Shown one piece after another: positions 46,583 to 55,409 of a stretch of DNA of 64,000 bases. Every line of letters starts with the position of its first letter. Position 1 is the stretch's first letter. The stretch covers positions 1 through 64,000 of the forward strand of contig JAOUNS010000018.1 of the NCBI GenBank assembly GCA_029880855.1, in the 5' to 3' direction. Below the pieces are notes generated by a model. That model was given only the letters and a program-made list of their open reading frames with translations, searched no databases and was not told the origin of the DNA. Source of the DNA: Gammaproteobacteria bacterium. GTDB lineage: Bacteria; Pseudomonadota; Gammaproteobacteria; UBA6429; Thiohalophilaceae. The position numbers and the translations under genes are program-made.

Positions 46583-47083
46583 ATGAATATATTGCAACGA
46601 CGCCCCCTGATATTGTTGATATCTCTGTTACCGGTGCTTTCAGTCCGGGCGGACCGGGATTTTCAACAAACTGACAACATCAGTATTTACTTTGGCAAGG
46701 AAGACAATCAGGCGCACTATGTGGCCGACCAGGCTAACTATTTCTATCTTGGCGTTAAGCTCAATATTGAGCACATCACCGCACTGGAGATCATTGATGT
46801 CTCGGCCCCGGATCTGCAATGCACCGACGACATACCGGCTTCGCCCACCAATCTGGCGCGCTACAAAATTGACCCGGATACCACTCTGAAACAGGTGGCG
46901 GTATATATCACCCTGCCTTGTGCCGCATATCATGAAAAATGGGATCTGATGGTGCGGGTAAAATCAGCTCAGGGTGGCTATTACACACAACAGAGAATGC
47001 CGGTCAAAGTCAGTATGGAAAGTCCCGGTTACCCGGCAGGAGACAAGCCCTACTCCGGCAAATTGCTGCGACCGGATCAATAA
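46583..47083 (+). CDS. Secreted protein of unknown function
   Basis: A 166-residue protein with a signal peptide (PLILLISLLPVLSVRA). The mature part contains two cysteines (APDLQCTDD, TLPCAAYHE) that may form one disulfide, and beta-rich segments (YFYLGVKLNIEHI, DLMVRVKSAQGGYY). No domain is recognised. The ATG follows AAGGTCACCGGC. Confidence 0.75.
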   Translation: MNILQRRPLILLISLLPVLSVRADRDFQQTDNISIYFGKEDNQAHYVADQANYFYLGVKLNIEHITALEIIDVSAPDLQCTDDIPASPTNLARYKIDPDTTLKQVAVYITLPCAAYHEKWDLMVRVKSAQGGYYTQQRMPVKVSMESPGYPAGDKPYSGKLLRPDQ

Positions 47084-47141
47084 CACAGGGACGCAGAGAT
47101 TGAGTTGTTACATTCCCCGGGCAACACGAAGTGACAATGAG

Positions 47142-47840
47142 CTATGCATTGCTGTCCAGACCAAACATGGTGCGCAAAATTCGCTCCACCAATCCGGCCG
47201 CCGCCGCATCATTTAACAAACCCGGCAACACATTCAAAAAGTCATCACACAACAACAAGCCGGCCTGTTGGGCGAAATAGTTTTTCAGTTCCGCCGGACA
47301 AGCGGCCAGTTCATCCAGAATGCCGCTGCGGTTCTCCAGAATAAACACGATATCTTCCAAATCATGACTGAAATAGTTTCCTGCCCCGCGACCGGCAAAG
47401 GCCTCAAACTTGGTCGCCAGAAAATACGGCGGCGTAACCACCCGGATTGCCTTGCCCCCCGGCAGGTTGATGGACTGTGCCGATTTGATGGCCGCGTTAT
47501 ACCAACGGTTGGAAAAGCCGAGGATCTTTTCATCCACCGGCATCACATCCAGTTTTAACCGTGTCGAGTCAACGGTAAATATCCAGCGGCAGATCGGCCC
47601 GTCGGCATCCTCACGAAAACCCAGTTCACGCAATCGATCCGAGAAACGGTGATACTCCACCAGCGTGGCCACATCGACGATCACATCCACATCATCGGTG
47701 GCCCGCACACCAAAGTGTGCAGCCTCATCCACCAACAGCACGGTCGTACCGCCCCCCACGAACGTCACATGGGGCAACAAGTCACCCAGTGCCCCGGCAA
47801 TCATCTCCAGCCGGTAAAGATTGGCATCCCGGTTTTTCAT
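47142..47840 (-). CDS. AbiEii-like nucleotidyltransferase, toxin-like
   Basis: A 232-residue nucleotidyltransferase-fold protein. The core is FVGGGTTVLL with the acidic pair in TDDVDVIVD. A metal-site strand SFVG and later LKLDVMPVD are present. AbiEii and MenT-type toxins in this superfamily can act on tRNA or use GTP/CTP. The next gene upstream encodes a winged-helix-like protein and overlaps by four bases (ATGA), as expected for a toxin-antitoxin operon. Activity as a toxin is inferred. Confidence 0.82.
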   Translation of the reverse strand: MKNRDANLYRLEMIAGALGDLLPHVTFVGGGTTVLLVDEAAHFGVRATDDVDVIVDVATLVEYHRFSDRLRELGFREDADGPICRWIFTVDSTRLKLDVMPVDEKILGFSNRWYNAAIKSAQSINLPGGKAIRVVTPPYFLATKFEAFAGRGAGNYFSHDLEDIVFILENRSGILDELAACPAELKNYFAQQAGLLLCDDFLNVLPGLLNDAAAAGLVERILRTMFGLDSNA

Positions 47841-48361
47841 GCCTGCCCCTTGACCAGTTCGTTCAGCAGCTTGCGGGCGATGGCCAGTTCCCGTGGCTTC
47901 CCGCCGCGAATCGCCTCCAGCAATGCCAGCACCGGATAGAGCTTTGAGTCCTGTGCAGCAATGTGGGGAATGGAATCGTGGATGGGTTTAACCAGTGCAC
48001 CTTCTGTCTGACCACCGGGGACCGGCCAGACCAGAGCCGGATCGGGGGGAATCATCTCGCTGTTCAGCAGCGGGCAATTCCAGGCTGTGGCCAGGCCGCG
48101 CCCGTAACCCACGCTCTCCTGTGGATAGGCATAGCGCACCCCGTAACAGAGCCACTCCAGCAAGCCGCCTGTCTCGGCATACATCACCCCGTCCCGTTCC
48201 ACCGCCAGATGGGCGGTCAGCAGGCGCTTGCCTCCCTTGCTCACTTCACTGGGGCTGATACCGAGGTCAACAGCGATAGTCCGTACACCGACAGTCTGAC
48301 CCGCCCGGTTGAGGGACCAGTATTTGAGTGCCAGCAGGGTATCCTGGGGTTTGAGCAGCAT
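47837..48361 (-). CDS. Winged-helix antitoxin-like protein
   Basis: A 174-residue protein. The N-terminal half has a winged helix-turn-helix look (LALKYWSLNRAGQTVGVRTIAVDLGISPSEVSK; helix region around residues 10-40), followed by a GGLLEWLCYGVRYA segment. It precedes the nucleotidyltransferase gene and overlaps it by four bases. A palindrome sits just upstream of its start and could be its operator. The start at 48361 is inferred from the HTH position; the frame is open to 48427. Confidence 0.78.
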   Translation of the reverse strand: MLLKPQDTLLALKYWSLNRAGQTVGVRTIAVDLGISPSEVSKGGKRLLTAHLAVERDGVMYAETGGLLEWLCYGVRYAYPQESVGYGRGLATAWNCPLLNSEMIPPDPALVWPVPGGQTEGALVKPIHDSIPHIAAQDSKLYPVLALLEAIRGGKPRELAIARKLLNELVKGQA

Positions 48362-48370
48362 GGTATTTTC

Positions 48371-48391
48371 CTGTTTCGAAATTAGAAACAG
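48371..48391. promoter_or_regulatory. Palindromic operator upstream of the antitoxin-like gene
   Basis: The arms CTGTTTC (48371-48377) and GAAACAG (48385-48391) are perfectly complementary around a 7-bp centre. It lies 10 bp before the start codon of the HTH gene, so the HTH protein may bind here and repress its own operon. The spacing suits a dimeric regulator. Confidence 0.65.
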
Positions 48392-48441
48392 CATAATCCC
48401 CGGAACAGCACCCGTCAAGCCGGGCAATGGCGGGGCCGGGA

Positions 48442-48636
48442 TCAGGCGCCGTTGGAACCGAACCCGCTGCTGGTCAACCGCAACCAGACCGGACTCAGGA
48501 CAAGGGCCAGGATCAAATAATTGGCCCAGCCACCGTCATTTGAGCTAAATTTCAGGACGGCGAGCAACAGAAAAGTCAGACACAGGGAACGCAGCAGAAA
48601 GATCGCGGCCCTTCCCACAAAGGCAGGCATACTCAT
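48442..48636 (-). CDS. Small membrane protein
   Basis: A 64-residue protein with two predicted transmembrane helices (IFLLRSLCLTFLLLAVL and YLILALVLSPVWL). Its start overlaps the stop of the upstream 138-residue gene by four bases (ATGA), so both are cotranscribed. No function is known. Confidence 0.7.
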   Translation of the reverse strand: MSMPAFVGRAAIFLLRSLCLTFLLLAVLKFSSNDGGWANYLILALVLSPVWLRLTSSGFGSNGA

Positions 48637-49049
48637 AACGGTGACACCTTCATCAACACCCCATCGGAAATATGAAACAACTTATAGCTATACCGTCCAT
48701 CGGTATAGTTAATGGCAGGAGGATCAACCTTCACTTCCCGCCATGCGGTTACGTCAACCAGATCACTGAGTGCCACGTTCTTAACATCAGACCAGTCGCC
48801 GGTGGGCGAAAACTGTGCGGTATATAAATAGACATTTTCGCAACCATACCCATCGGCATGAAAGGCCGGCTTGCCGGTCAGGCGATGACGGACAAAATAG
48901 TCATTCACCTTCTCGGTCAACATGCCGTCAATCAGGTATGAGGTGTTCAACAGACAGGTATTCCGCAGGACCGCAAAGGTGATCAGCCAAAACATCATCC
49001 CAAAAAAGTAAAAGGTGATCAGGCGTGTTGCCTGTACCATAAAATTCAT
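48633..49049 (-). CDS. Hypothetical membrane-anchored protein
   Basis: A 138-residue protein with one N-terminal transmembrane segment (ITFYFFGMMFWLITFAVL) and a small extracytoplasmic domain with NVYLYTAQFSPTGDW and two cysteines. It forms a two-gene unit with the small membrane protein that follows. No family is recognised. Confidence 0.75.
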   Translation of the reverse strand: MNFMVQATRLITFYFFGMMFWLITFAVLRNTCLLNTSYLIDGMLTEKVNDYFVRHRLTGKPAFHADGYGCENVYLYTAQFSPTGDWSDVKNVALSDLVDVTAWREVKVDPPAINYTDGRYSYKLFHISDGVLMKVSPL

Positions 49050-49100
49050 GAATGTTTATCCCTGTTTGTTATGTTAAGTTACCGGCGCTCCACCGGCTTG

Positions 49101-49421
49101 TTATTTCTCAAAACTGATATTCAAACCAATCACACCCAAAATGATCAACACCAGACTGATCATTTTCAACACTGTCATGGATTCCTTGAAAAATACCACA
49201 CTAATCAATGCAATCAAAGCCGTTCCGACCCCTGACCAGATGGCATAGGAAATACTCATGTCGATCTTTTTCACGGCAAAGGTGAGTGACACAAATGAAA
49301 TCGCATAAAACACAAACAGCAAAATTGACGGCACAAGGCGGGTAAAGCCCTGTGACAGCTTCATCGAGGTTGTCCCCGCCACTTCAAATAAAATCGCTCC
49401 GGCCAGATATAACCAATGCAT
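49101..49421 (-). CDS. Small multidrug resistance (SMR) transporter
   Basis: A 106-residue protein with four transmembrane helices of the SMR family. The conserved glutamate is E13 in LAGAILFEVAGTTSMKLS, and AYAIWSGVGTALI matches the YAIWxGxG motif. SMR proteins exchange protons for cationic drugs or guanidinium. Without a riboswitch or cluster evidence the substrate is not known. The ATG follows GAGGAGCGTGT on the transcript. Confidence 0.95.
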   Translation of the reverse strand: MHWLYLAGAILFEVAGTTSMKLSQGFTRLVPSILLFVFYAISFVSLTFAVKKIDMSISYAIWSGVGTALIALISVVFFKESMTVLKMISLVLIILGVIGLNISFEK

Positions 49422-49521
49422 ACACGCTCCTCAAACTCAGCAAAACAGGATGGACAGCGCCATCGAATAACACTCAACACCCGCAAGCATAGGTGGACAA
49501 CCCGCTCCCCGCCAATCCACA

Positions 49522-49562
49522 CGACAGCACGGGTTTCAGACTTGAATAAACCCGTTCTGCCG
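49522..49562. other. Hairpin in the intergenic region between SMR and CbiM-like genes
   Basis: The arms CGACAGCACGGGTTT (49522-49536) and AAACCCGTTCTGCCG (49548-49562) form a 15-bp stem with one mismatch and one G-U pair around an 11-nt loop. It lies between two divergent genes, about 100 bp before the SMR start and 45 bp before the CbiM-like start. There is no T-tract, so it is more likely regulatory or an operator than a terminator. Confidence 0.5.
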
Positions 49563-49606
49563 CATAGTATGAATTCCTGCCTTCGTTGTGAGACCCGGGC
49601 CGCCCG

Positions 49607-50296
49607 ATGCACACCAATCCCTATCTTTTCAGCAACTTCTGGTTTATTCTTGGCGCAGCAGGCTATGGCTGGATACTGGTGCAGGCCGCCCGCCATGCGG
49701 CATGGCGGCGTTTGCGCAATTCAGCCGATCTGAATGTCCTGCTTTACACCATGCTGGGGGTATTCTGTATCTGGTTAATGAATACCGATTACGAAAACAG
49801 CCGCACACTGGTCGGCCCCACCCTGCACCTGCTGGGCGCCACCCTGATGACCATGATGTTCGGCTGGGCCTTTGCCATCCTGGCCATGAGTCTGGTGTTA
49901 ATCGCCTACACGATTACCGCCGGCTTTACTGTGGATACATGGTACAGCCTGCCCTTGGATGGTCTCGCCACCGGGGTGTTGCCGATACTGATCAGCTATC
50001 GACTGTTTCACTTCGCAGACAAAAGACTGCCGAACAACTTTTTTATCTATATCTTTGTCTGTGCCTTCTTCGGCGCAGCCCTGTCCATGGCCGGTGTTGT
50101 CTTCACCACCGCCGGGCTGCACTACCTGTCCGGCGCCTACCGCATGGAAAAACTTGCCTCTGGCTATATCCCCTTCGGTCTGCTGCTGGTCTTCCCGGAG
50201 GCCTTCCTCACCGGCGCCCTGATGTCGATCTTTGTGGTATATCAACCGGAATGGGTCAGCACCTTTGATGACCGGCGCTATTTGCGTAAACGCTGA
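49607..50296 (+). CDS. Energy-coupling factor ABC transporter permease (CbiM-like)
   Basis: A 229-residue membrane protein with six to seven helices. The segment VGPTLHLLGATLMTMMFG matches the ECF-type CbiM substrate-binding component, though the metal-binding N-terminus of CbiM (MHIMEG) is not conserved. Partner genes (cbiQ, cbiO) are absent in the window. It may serve a different metal or be a degenerate member. It diverges from the SMR gene. Confidence 0.85.
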   Translation: MHTNPYLFSNFWFILGAAGYGWILVQAARHAAWRRLRNSADLNVLLYTMLGVFCIWLMNTDYENSRTLVGPTLHLLGATLMTMMFGWAFAILAMSLVLIAYTITAGFTVDTWYSLPLDGLATGVLPILISYRLFHFADKRLPNNFFIYIFVCAFFGAALSMAGVVFTTAGLHYLSGAYRMEKLASGYIPFGLLLVFPEAFLTGALMSIFVVYQPEWVSTFDDRRYLRKR

Positions 50297-50322
50297 GCTG
50301 TATCACCCCTGACAAACAGCCG

Positions 50323-50733
50323 CTATTGCAAAGTCTGTCCTTCACTGCGCACCGGCAACAGGGAAGCATGATGCTCTATCATCTGCCAACCACCGGAAAA
50401 TTTTCGATACACATTGGTCGCCAGTACCAGTACCACCGAATTCGCATCGACCCGCAGCTCCTCCCGTACCACATGTACCGCCAATTCATCACTCACTGCA
50501 CGACTGAGCACGGTATAGCTTAAATCCGGCGACAGGACATTGCTGAAGATATGTTGCCAACTGCGCCGCACCGCCGCATTACCCACAATCGGGCCGGAAC
50601 CGGGATGCACACAAAGCGCGCCCTGTTCCGCCCAGACCGACGCCATGACGTCAACATCACAGTGCCTGAAGGCTTCGTAGTAGACCACCTCGGCTTCATC
50701 GGCTGATTTATAACGCGGTGTTGACTTCGGCAT
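50323..50733 (-). CDS. SnoaL/DUF4440-like protein
   Basis: A 136-residue protein of the NTF2-like superfamily. Motifs include YYEAFRHCDVDVMASVWAEQGALCVHPGSGPIVG and VYRKFSGGWQMIEHHAS, typical for small SnoaL-like proteins. Ligand or enzymatic role unknown. It is convergent with the CbiM-like permease. Confidence 0.88.
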   Translation of the reverse strand: MPKSTPRYKSADEAEVVYYEAFRHCDVDVMASVWAEQGALCVHPGSGPIVGNAAVRRSWQHIFSNVLSPDLSYTVLSRAVSDELAVHVVREELRVDANSVVLVLATNVYRKFSGGWQMIEHHASLLPVRSEGQTLQ

Positions 50734-50842
50734 AATTCATGGTCCTGTAATCGTCAAACGTTCATGATACTAATTGCCGCCATATTGCGCTGTATCGACG
50801 CCACTGTGACAGGTAAACAAGCCGGAGTATTTGTTTGAGCCT

Positions 50843-51736
50843 TCACAAACCCCGCTGCCACTCCTGTCGCAACGACAACTGATCGGGTTGATGGATCGCC
50901 ATATCCAGTTTATCCAGCAAGGCCTGTTTATCCCGCCCCAACACGCCCTTGAGCACCAGATAATTTGACGCATGGTCACTGCGGAAAATGGTACGGTCCA
51001 GGGCGGTATGTTCGATAAACCGGCGCATTTCCCGGAATAAACCGGTTTGGTCCAGCAAGGAAAAATCCGCCGCAAAGCGTTCCCGAAAGCGGGCTTCACC
51101 CAGAGGAAAACTCACCACCAGTGTGGCCAGATAATCAGGCCGGCTCTCATTCACCAGTTGTGCAGAATGCAAGGCATGTTGTTCGGTATACGGTACACCA
51201 CCCAGACCATTCAGGATCATCACGGAAGTCTTGATGCCGGCCTGCTGTAATTTTTGCAAGGCCTCGACGGTTGTCGCAAAAGTCTCGCCTTTTTGAATGA
51301 GCTGCAACAAGGTATCGTCACCGCTCTCCGCCCCGACATAGACCAAACCCAGCCCCGCCGCCGCCAGTTCCTGCAACTCGGCCGGTGACTTGTTTTGTAC
51401 ATTACGCGGCAGGCAATAGGAAGCAATGCGATTGATTTGCGGAAAGTGTTGTTTGATTTTTTCAAGCAGCGCCAACAGGCGTCTGGTGGACAGCACCAGC
51501 GCATCCCCGTCCGCCAGAAATATCCGCCGTACATCCGGCAACACCTGCGCGGCATGTTCGATCTCGGCAAAGACATCCGGTGTTTTTTTCACGAAGAACT
51601 TCTTTTGTGGCGCGGTATACATCTCACAAAAGGCACAGCGATTCCAGGAACACCCGTTGGTCACCTGTAAAATCAGTGAATTGGCTTCACTGGGAGGACG
51701 GAACAGAGGCTGGATATAATCGGGACTGTAGCTCAT
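50843..51736 (-). CDS. Radical SAM protein
   Basis: A 297-residue radical SAM protein with the iron-sulfur cluster motif C29-x4-C34-x2-C37 in NGCSWNRCAFCEMY. The SAM-binding GxGxGD-like segments are in YVGAESGDD and MILNGLGGV. The family is related to biotin-synthase/ELP3-like radical SAM proteins, and the exact reaction is unknown. The start is an ATG with no strong ribosome binding site. Confidence 0.92.
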   Translation of the reverse strand: MSYSPDYIQPLFRPPSEANSLILQVTNGCSWNRCAFCEMYTAPQKKFFVKKTPDVFAEIEHAAQVLPDVRRIFLADGDALVLSTRRLLALLEKIKQHFPQINRIASYCLPRNVQNKSPAELQELAAAGLGLVYVGAESGDDTLLQLIQKGETFATTVEALQKLQQAGIKTSVMILNGLGGVPYTEQHALHSAQLVNESRPDYLATLVVSFPLGEARFRERFAADFSLLDQTGLFREMRRFIEHTALDRTIFRSDHASNYLVLKGVLGRDKQALLDKLDMAIHQPDQLSLRQEWQRGL

Positions 51737-51886
51737 TCCCTCAGTATAGCGAGAAAATCAGCGCGCCCAAACAGACAGCATAAAAGAGGTGAATAGTAAT
51801 TAAATTTGGTGACGCAGGATATGTTTTAGCACTGCTGCAATTTCATACCCGTCTTGCTGCTGCAAGACGAATATGCGCCTGTAGGC

Positions 51887-52147
51887 TTATCGGGAACGGC
51901 CTTTGGCCCGTTCGACTTCGTACTTGACCTTCATTTTGTAACCATCACAGGACTTGCCATTCAGGCCGTCGATGGCGGCTTTTGCCTCGTGACCTTCCAT
52001 TTCCAGGTAGGCAAAACCTTTGCACTTACCGGAAAACAAATCTTTGGCAAGCTTTATCGAACGCACCTTACCGTACTCAGAAAACAACACTGTCAGGGAT
52101 TCTTCCGTCATACCCGGAGGTAAACTGCCAACGAACAGTTTTTTCAT
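51887..52147 (-). CDS. RRM-domain RNA-binding protein
   Basis: An 86-residue protein with one RRM. RNP2 is KLFVGSLP and RNP1 is KCKGFAYLEM, followed by the usual GYKMKVKYEVERAK. Small bacterial RRM proteins are cold- or stress-related RNA chaperones. GAGAGG precedes the ATG. It neighbours the csp gene on the same strand. Confidence 0.95.
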   Translation of the reverse strand: MKKLFVGSLPPGMTEESLTVLFSEYGKVRSIKLAKDLFSGKCKGFAYLEMEGHEAKAAIDGLNGKSCDGYKMKVKYEVERAKGRSR

Positions 52148-52188
52148 TTAAAGCGCCTCTCAAAAAAAAATCGTATATCCAAAAACAG

Positions 52189-52216
52189 AAAACCCCACAA
52201 CATGTTGTGGGGTTTT
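52189..52216 (-). terminator. Palindromic terminator downstream of csp
   Basis: A perfect 28-bp palindrome made of AAAACCCCACAACA and its complement. The arms are bounded by A and T runs, so it can terminate transcription from either side; it lies 24 bp beyond the csp stop on the minus strand. Confidence 0.9.
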
Positions 52217-52240
52217 CCTTAGCAAGATTTACTCTATGCT

Positions 52241-52441
52241 TTAAACCTTGACATTCGCGGCCTGCGGACCCTTGGGGCCATCTTCCACTTCAAAGCTCAC
52301 TGGCTGTCCTTCCGCCAAAGTGCGGAAACCGCCGCTGGCAATAGAAGAGAAATGAACAAAAACGTCTTTGCTGCCATCATCAGGTGTAATGAAGCCGAAG
52401 CCCTTGGATTCGTTAAACCATTTAACGGTACCGGTAGTCAT
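52241..52441 (-). CDS. Cold-shock protein (CspA family)
   Basis: A 66-residue cold-shock domain protein: [15 protein letters not shown] with RNP1-like KGFGFI and RNP2-like VFVHFSSI, the usual single-domain length. It binds single-stranded RNA and DNA as a chaperone. A leader of about 150 bp or more precedes the ATG, which fits cold-regulated translation. The terminator above follows it. Confidence 0.97.
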   Translation of the reverse strand: MTTGTVKWFNESKGFGFITPDDGSKDVFVHFSSIASGGFRTLAEGQPVSFEVEDGPKGPQAANVKV

Positions 52442-52908
52442 GATAATTACCTCATCAATAAAATTTAAAAAAATGTGTTACACGTCTTACGAGGTAATTA
52501 ACAGTGGAAATTCTGGGTAGAACTCTGAGAAAAACCAGGAGAGAATGTAGCGAAACGCAGTGTACAGGATAATCAGCCCAAACACTACACAATCCTTACT
52601 ATAGAGCAGAAAACCCTGAAAACAACCTCTCCCGGCCGAAATGACAAAATAAACCGCCCTGCCACAATTCGCTATATATAGGTAGATGAAGGTCCGGCTC
52701 AGCAAATAAAAACCACGAAAACCCCATGGCGGACCGGATATCTGTTATACTTGCCCCACTTTACATCTACACGACACACTTCAGTCTGTGTCTGCTTCGC
52801 GGATTCCCCTCACACGGCAGCCCCGAATAAATAAACTGTTACCACCTGGACTGTCTCAGGCAATGCCTGGGCAGGCGGAAACCCAAACCCTCTAGGGAAA
52901 ATCATCAC
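52442..52908. other. Shared leader region between csp and rhlE
   Basis: About 470 bp between two divergent cold-shock-related genes. The left half presumably holds the csp leader (unusually long leaders are typical), and the right half the rhlE leader, which includes a CAGGCAATGCCTG palindrome at about 52858-52870. A 72-codon minus-strand frame (52487-52705) lies in the csp leader and is most likely not a gene. No other feature was recognised. Confidence 0.45.
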
Positions 52909-54213
<1,305 letters not shown>

Positions 54214-54215
54214 AC

Positions 54216-54470
54216 ATGTTCGACGAGCCACAGGACAAAACCGACTATCGTTTCCACGTTGAACTCATCGAAGCAGTCCCTGCTTCGACCGAGATGCCGG
54301 GTGACCTGTGGCATCGTTATGTCATTGGCCGAGGTGATTCACAGATCGTCGGCATGCGGTCCGGTTCCATGGCTGAGGTACGGCAACATGCCGAAGCCGT
54401 GGCCGATGACCTCAATAACAGAACGACCAAAACAATATCCACCTATGCCTCGCGCAATAAAAAACGCTGA
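54216..54470 (+). CDS. Small conserved protein, paralogue of the one at 29586
   Basis: An 84-residue protein with the shared core LWHRYVIGRGDSQIVGM followed by RQHAEAVADDLNNR; the protein at 29586-29840 has the same core. It lies 2 bp past the rhlE stop and its ribosome binding site (GGGAGG) is inside the rhlE end, so it is cotranscribed with rhlE. A role with RNA is plausible from position but there is no direct evidence. Confidence 0.85.
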   Translation: MFDEPQDKTDYRFHVELIEAVPASTEMPGDLWHRYVIGRGDSQIVGMRSGSMAEVRQHAEAVADDLNNRTTKTISTYASRNKKR

Positions 54471-54479
54471 TATACCGGC

Positions 54480-54953
54480 ATGAAAAAACGCATTGCCCTG
54501 TTCGCCGACATACAAAACATCTATTACACCACTCGCCAGGCCTACGGTCGCCAGTTCAACTACCGTGAACTGTGGCAACGGGTCACGCAACAGGGTGAGA
54601 TCGTCAGCGCCAATGCCTATGCCATCCAGCGTTATGACGACAAACAAATGAAGTTCCAGGAAGCCCTCACCCACATCGGCTTTAAGGTCAAACTCAAACC
54701 ATACATCCAGCGCAGCGACGGCTCGGCCAAGGGTGACTGGGATGTGGGAATTACCATCGACGTAATGGAAGCAGCCCCCCATGTGGATACAGTGGTATTG
54801 CTGTCCGGCGATGGTGACTTTGACCTGTTACTGGAAAAGATCACCGGTTACGGCGTCTCGGCCGAAGTCTATGGCGTACCTTCACTCACCGCCGGCAGCC
54901 TTATCGACTCGGCCGGTATCTATCACCCAATTACTGAAGATTTGCTGATCTAG
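54480..54953 (+). CDS. NYN-domain (LabA-like) protein, probable ribonuclease
   Basis: A 157-residue NYN/PIN-like protein. Conserved acidic residues lie in ALFADIQNIYY, KGDWDVGITIDV and LSGDGDFDLLLEKI, the expected arrangement of a metal-dependent RNase. It follows the small conserved gene by 9 bp, which makes rhlE, the small gene and this gene a likely three-gene operon for RNA processing. Confidence 0.93.
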   Translation: MKKRIALFADIQNIYYTTRQAYGRQFNYRELWQRVTQQGEIVSANAYAIQRYDDKQMKFQEALTHIGFKVKLKPYIQRSDGSAKGDWDVGITIDVMEAAPHVDTVVLLSGDGDFDLLLEKITGYGVSAEVYGVPSLTAGSLIDSAGIYHPITEDLLI

Positions 54954-54956
54954 ACA

Positions 54957-55409
54957 GCCGCGCCAATCCCCCCTTCTTGCATGGAGAGGCATGGGATGGT
55001 GATCAAAACACGCCGCCACAAGGCTGCCTTCGCTGAACGGCTATTCAAACCGGCACCTGAAGCCTCCCCTTTATTTTCAATCGCCCCTTTTTATTCACCC
55101 AAACCGCGTCTATTATTCAACCGCAGTCAAGTGTGACTGCCTTTTCCCGCCCCCGAGGGCTCCGTGTATTTCTTCCCCTTATTCCCTGAATCGTACCCGG
55201 CATTGCTGCGTGTGGCCGTCAATCTTGTGTTGACCGCTCCCCATATCATCACCACATCTCGCCGCCTGTAACGTTTCCCGGCCGTTCAGCACGCTGAATC
55301 AGTTATCTGATTCAGGCGCTCTGCTGTGCGCCTCTATCCAATGTATCAGCCTTACCCGCAGCAGTACCTGGCTGTGACTTAAACATGAACATCCCCTGAC
55401 AGGAAAATA
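54957..55409. other. Long leader region upstream of the decarboxylase gene
   Basis: About 450 bp without a gene. It holds an inverted repeat with arms CTGAATCAG (55295-55303) and CTGATTCAG (55308-55316). Several short C-rich stretches are present. It may be the leader and promoter region of the decarboxylase gene, with possible mRNA-level control by polyamines; no known riboswitch is recognised. Confidence 0.45.

Noticed and set aside
49101-49600. Guanidine riboswitch in front of the SMR transporter
   Set aside because: The characteristic loop sequences were not found in the leader; only a plain hairpin is present.
52487-52705. 72-codon minus-strand frame upstream of the cold-shock gene
   Set aside because: It lies in the expected leader region of csp and has no conserved motif.
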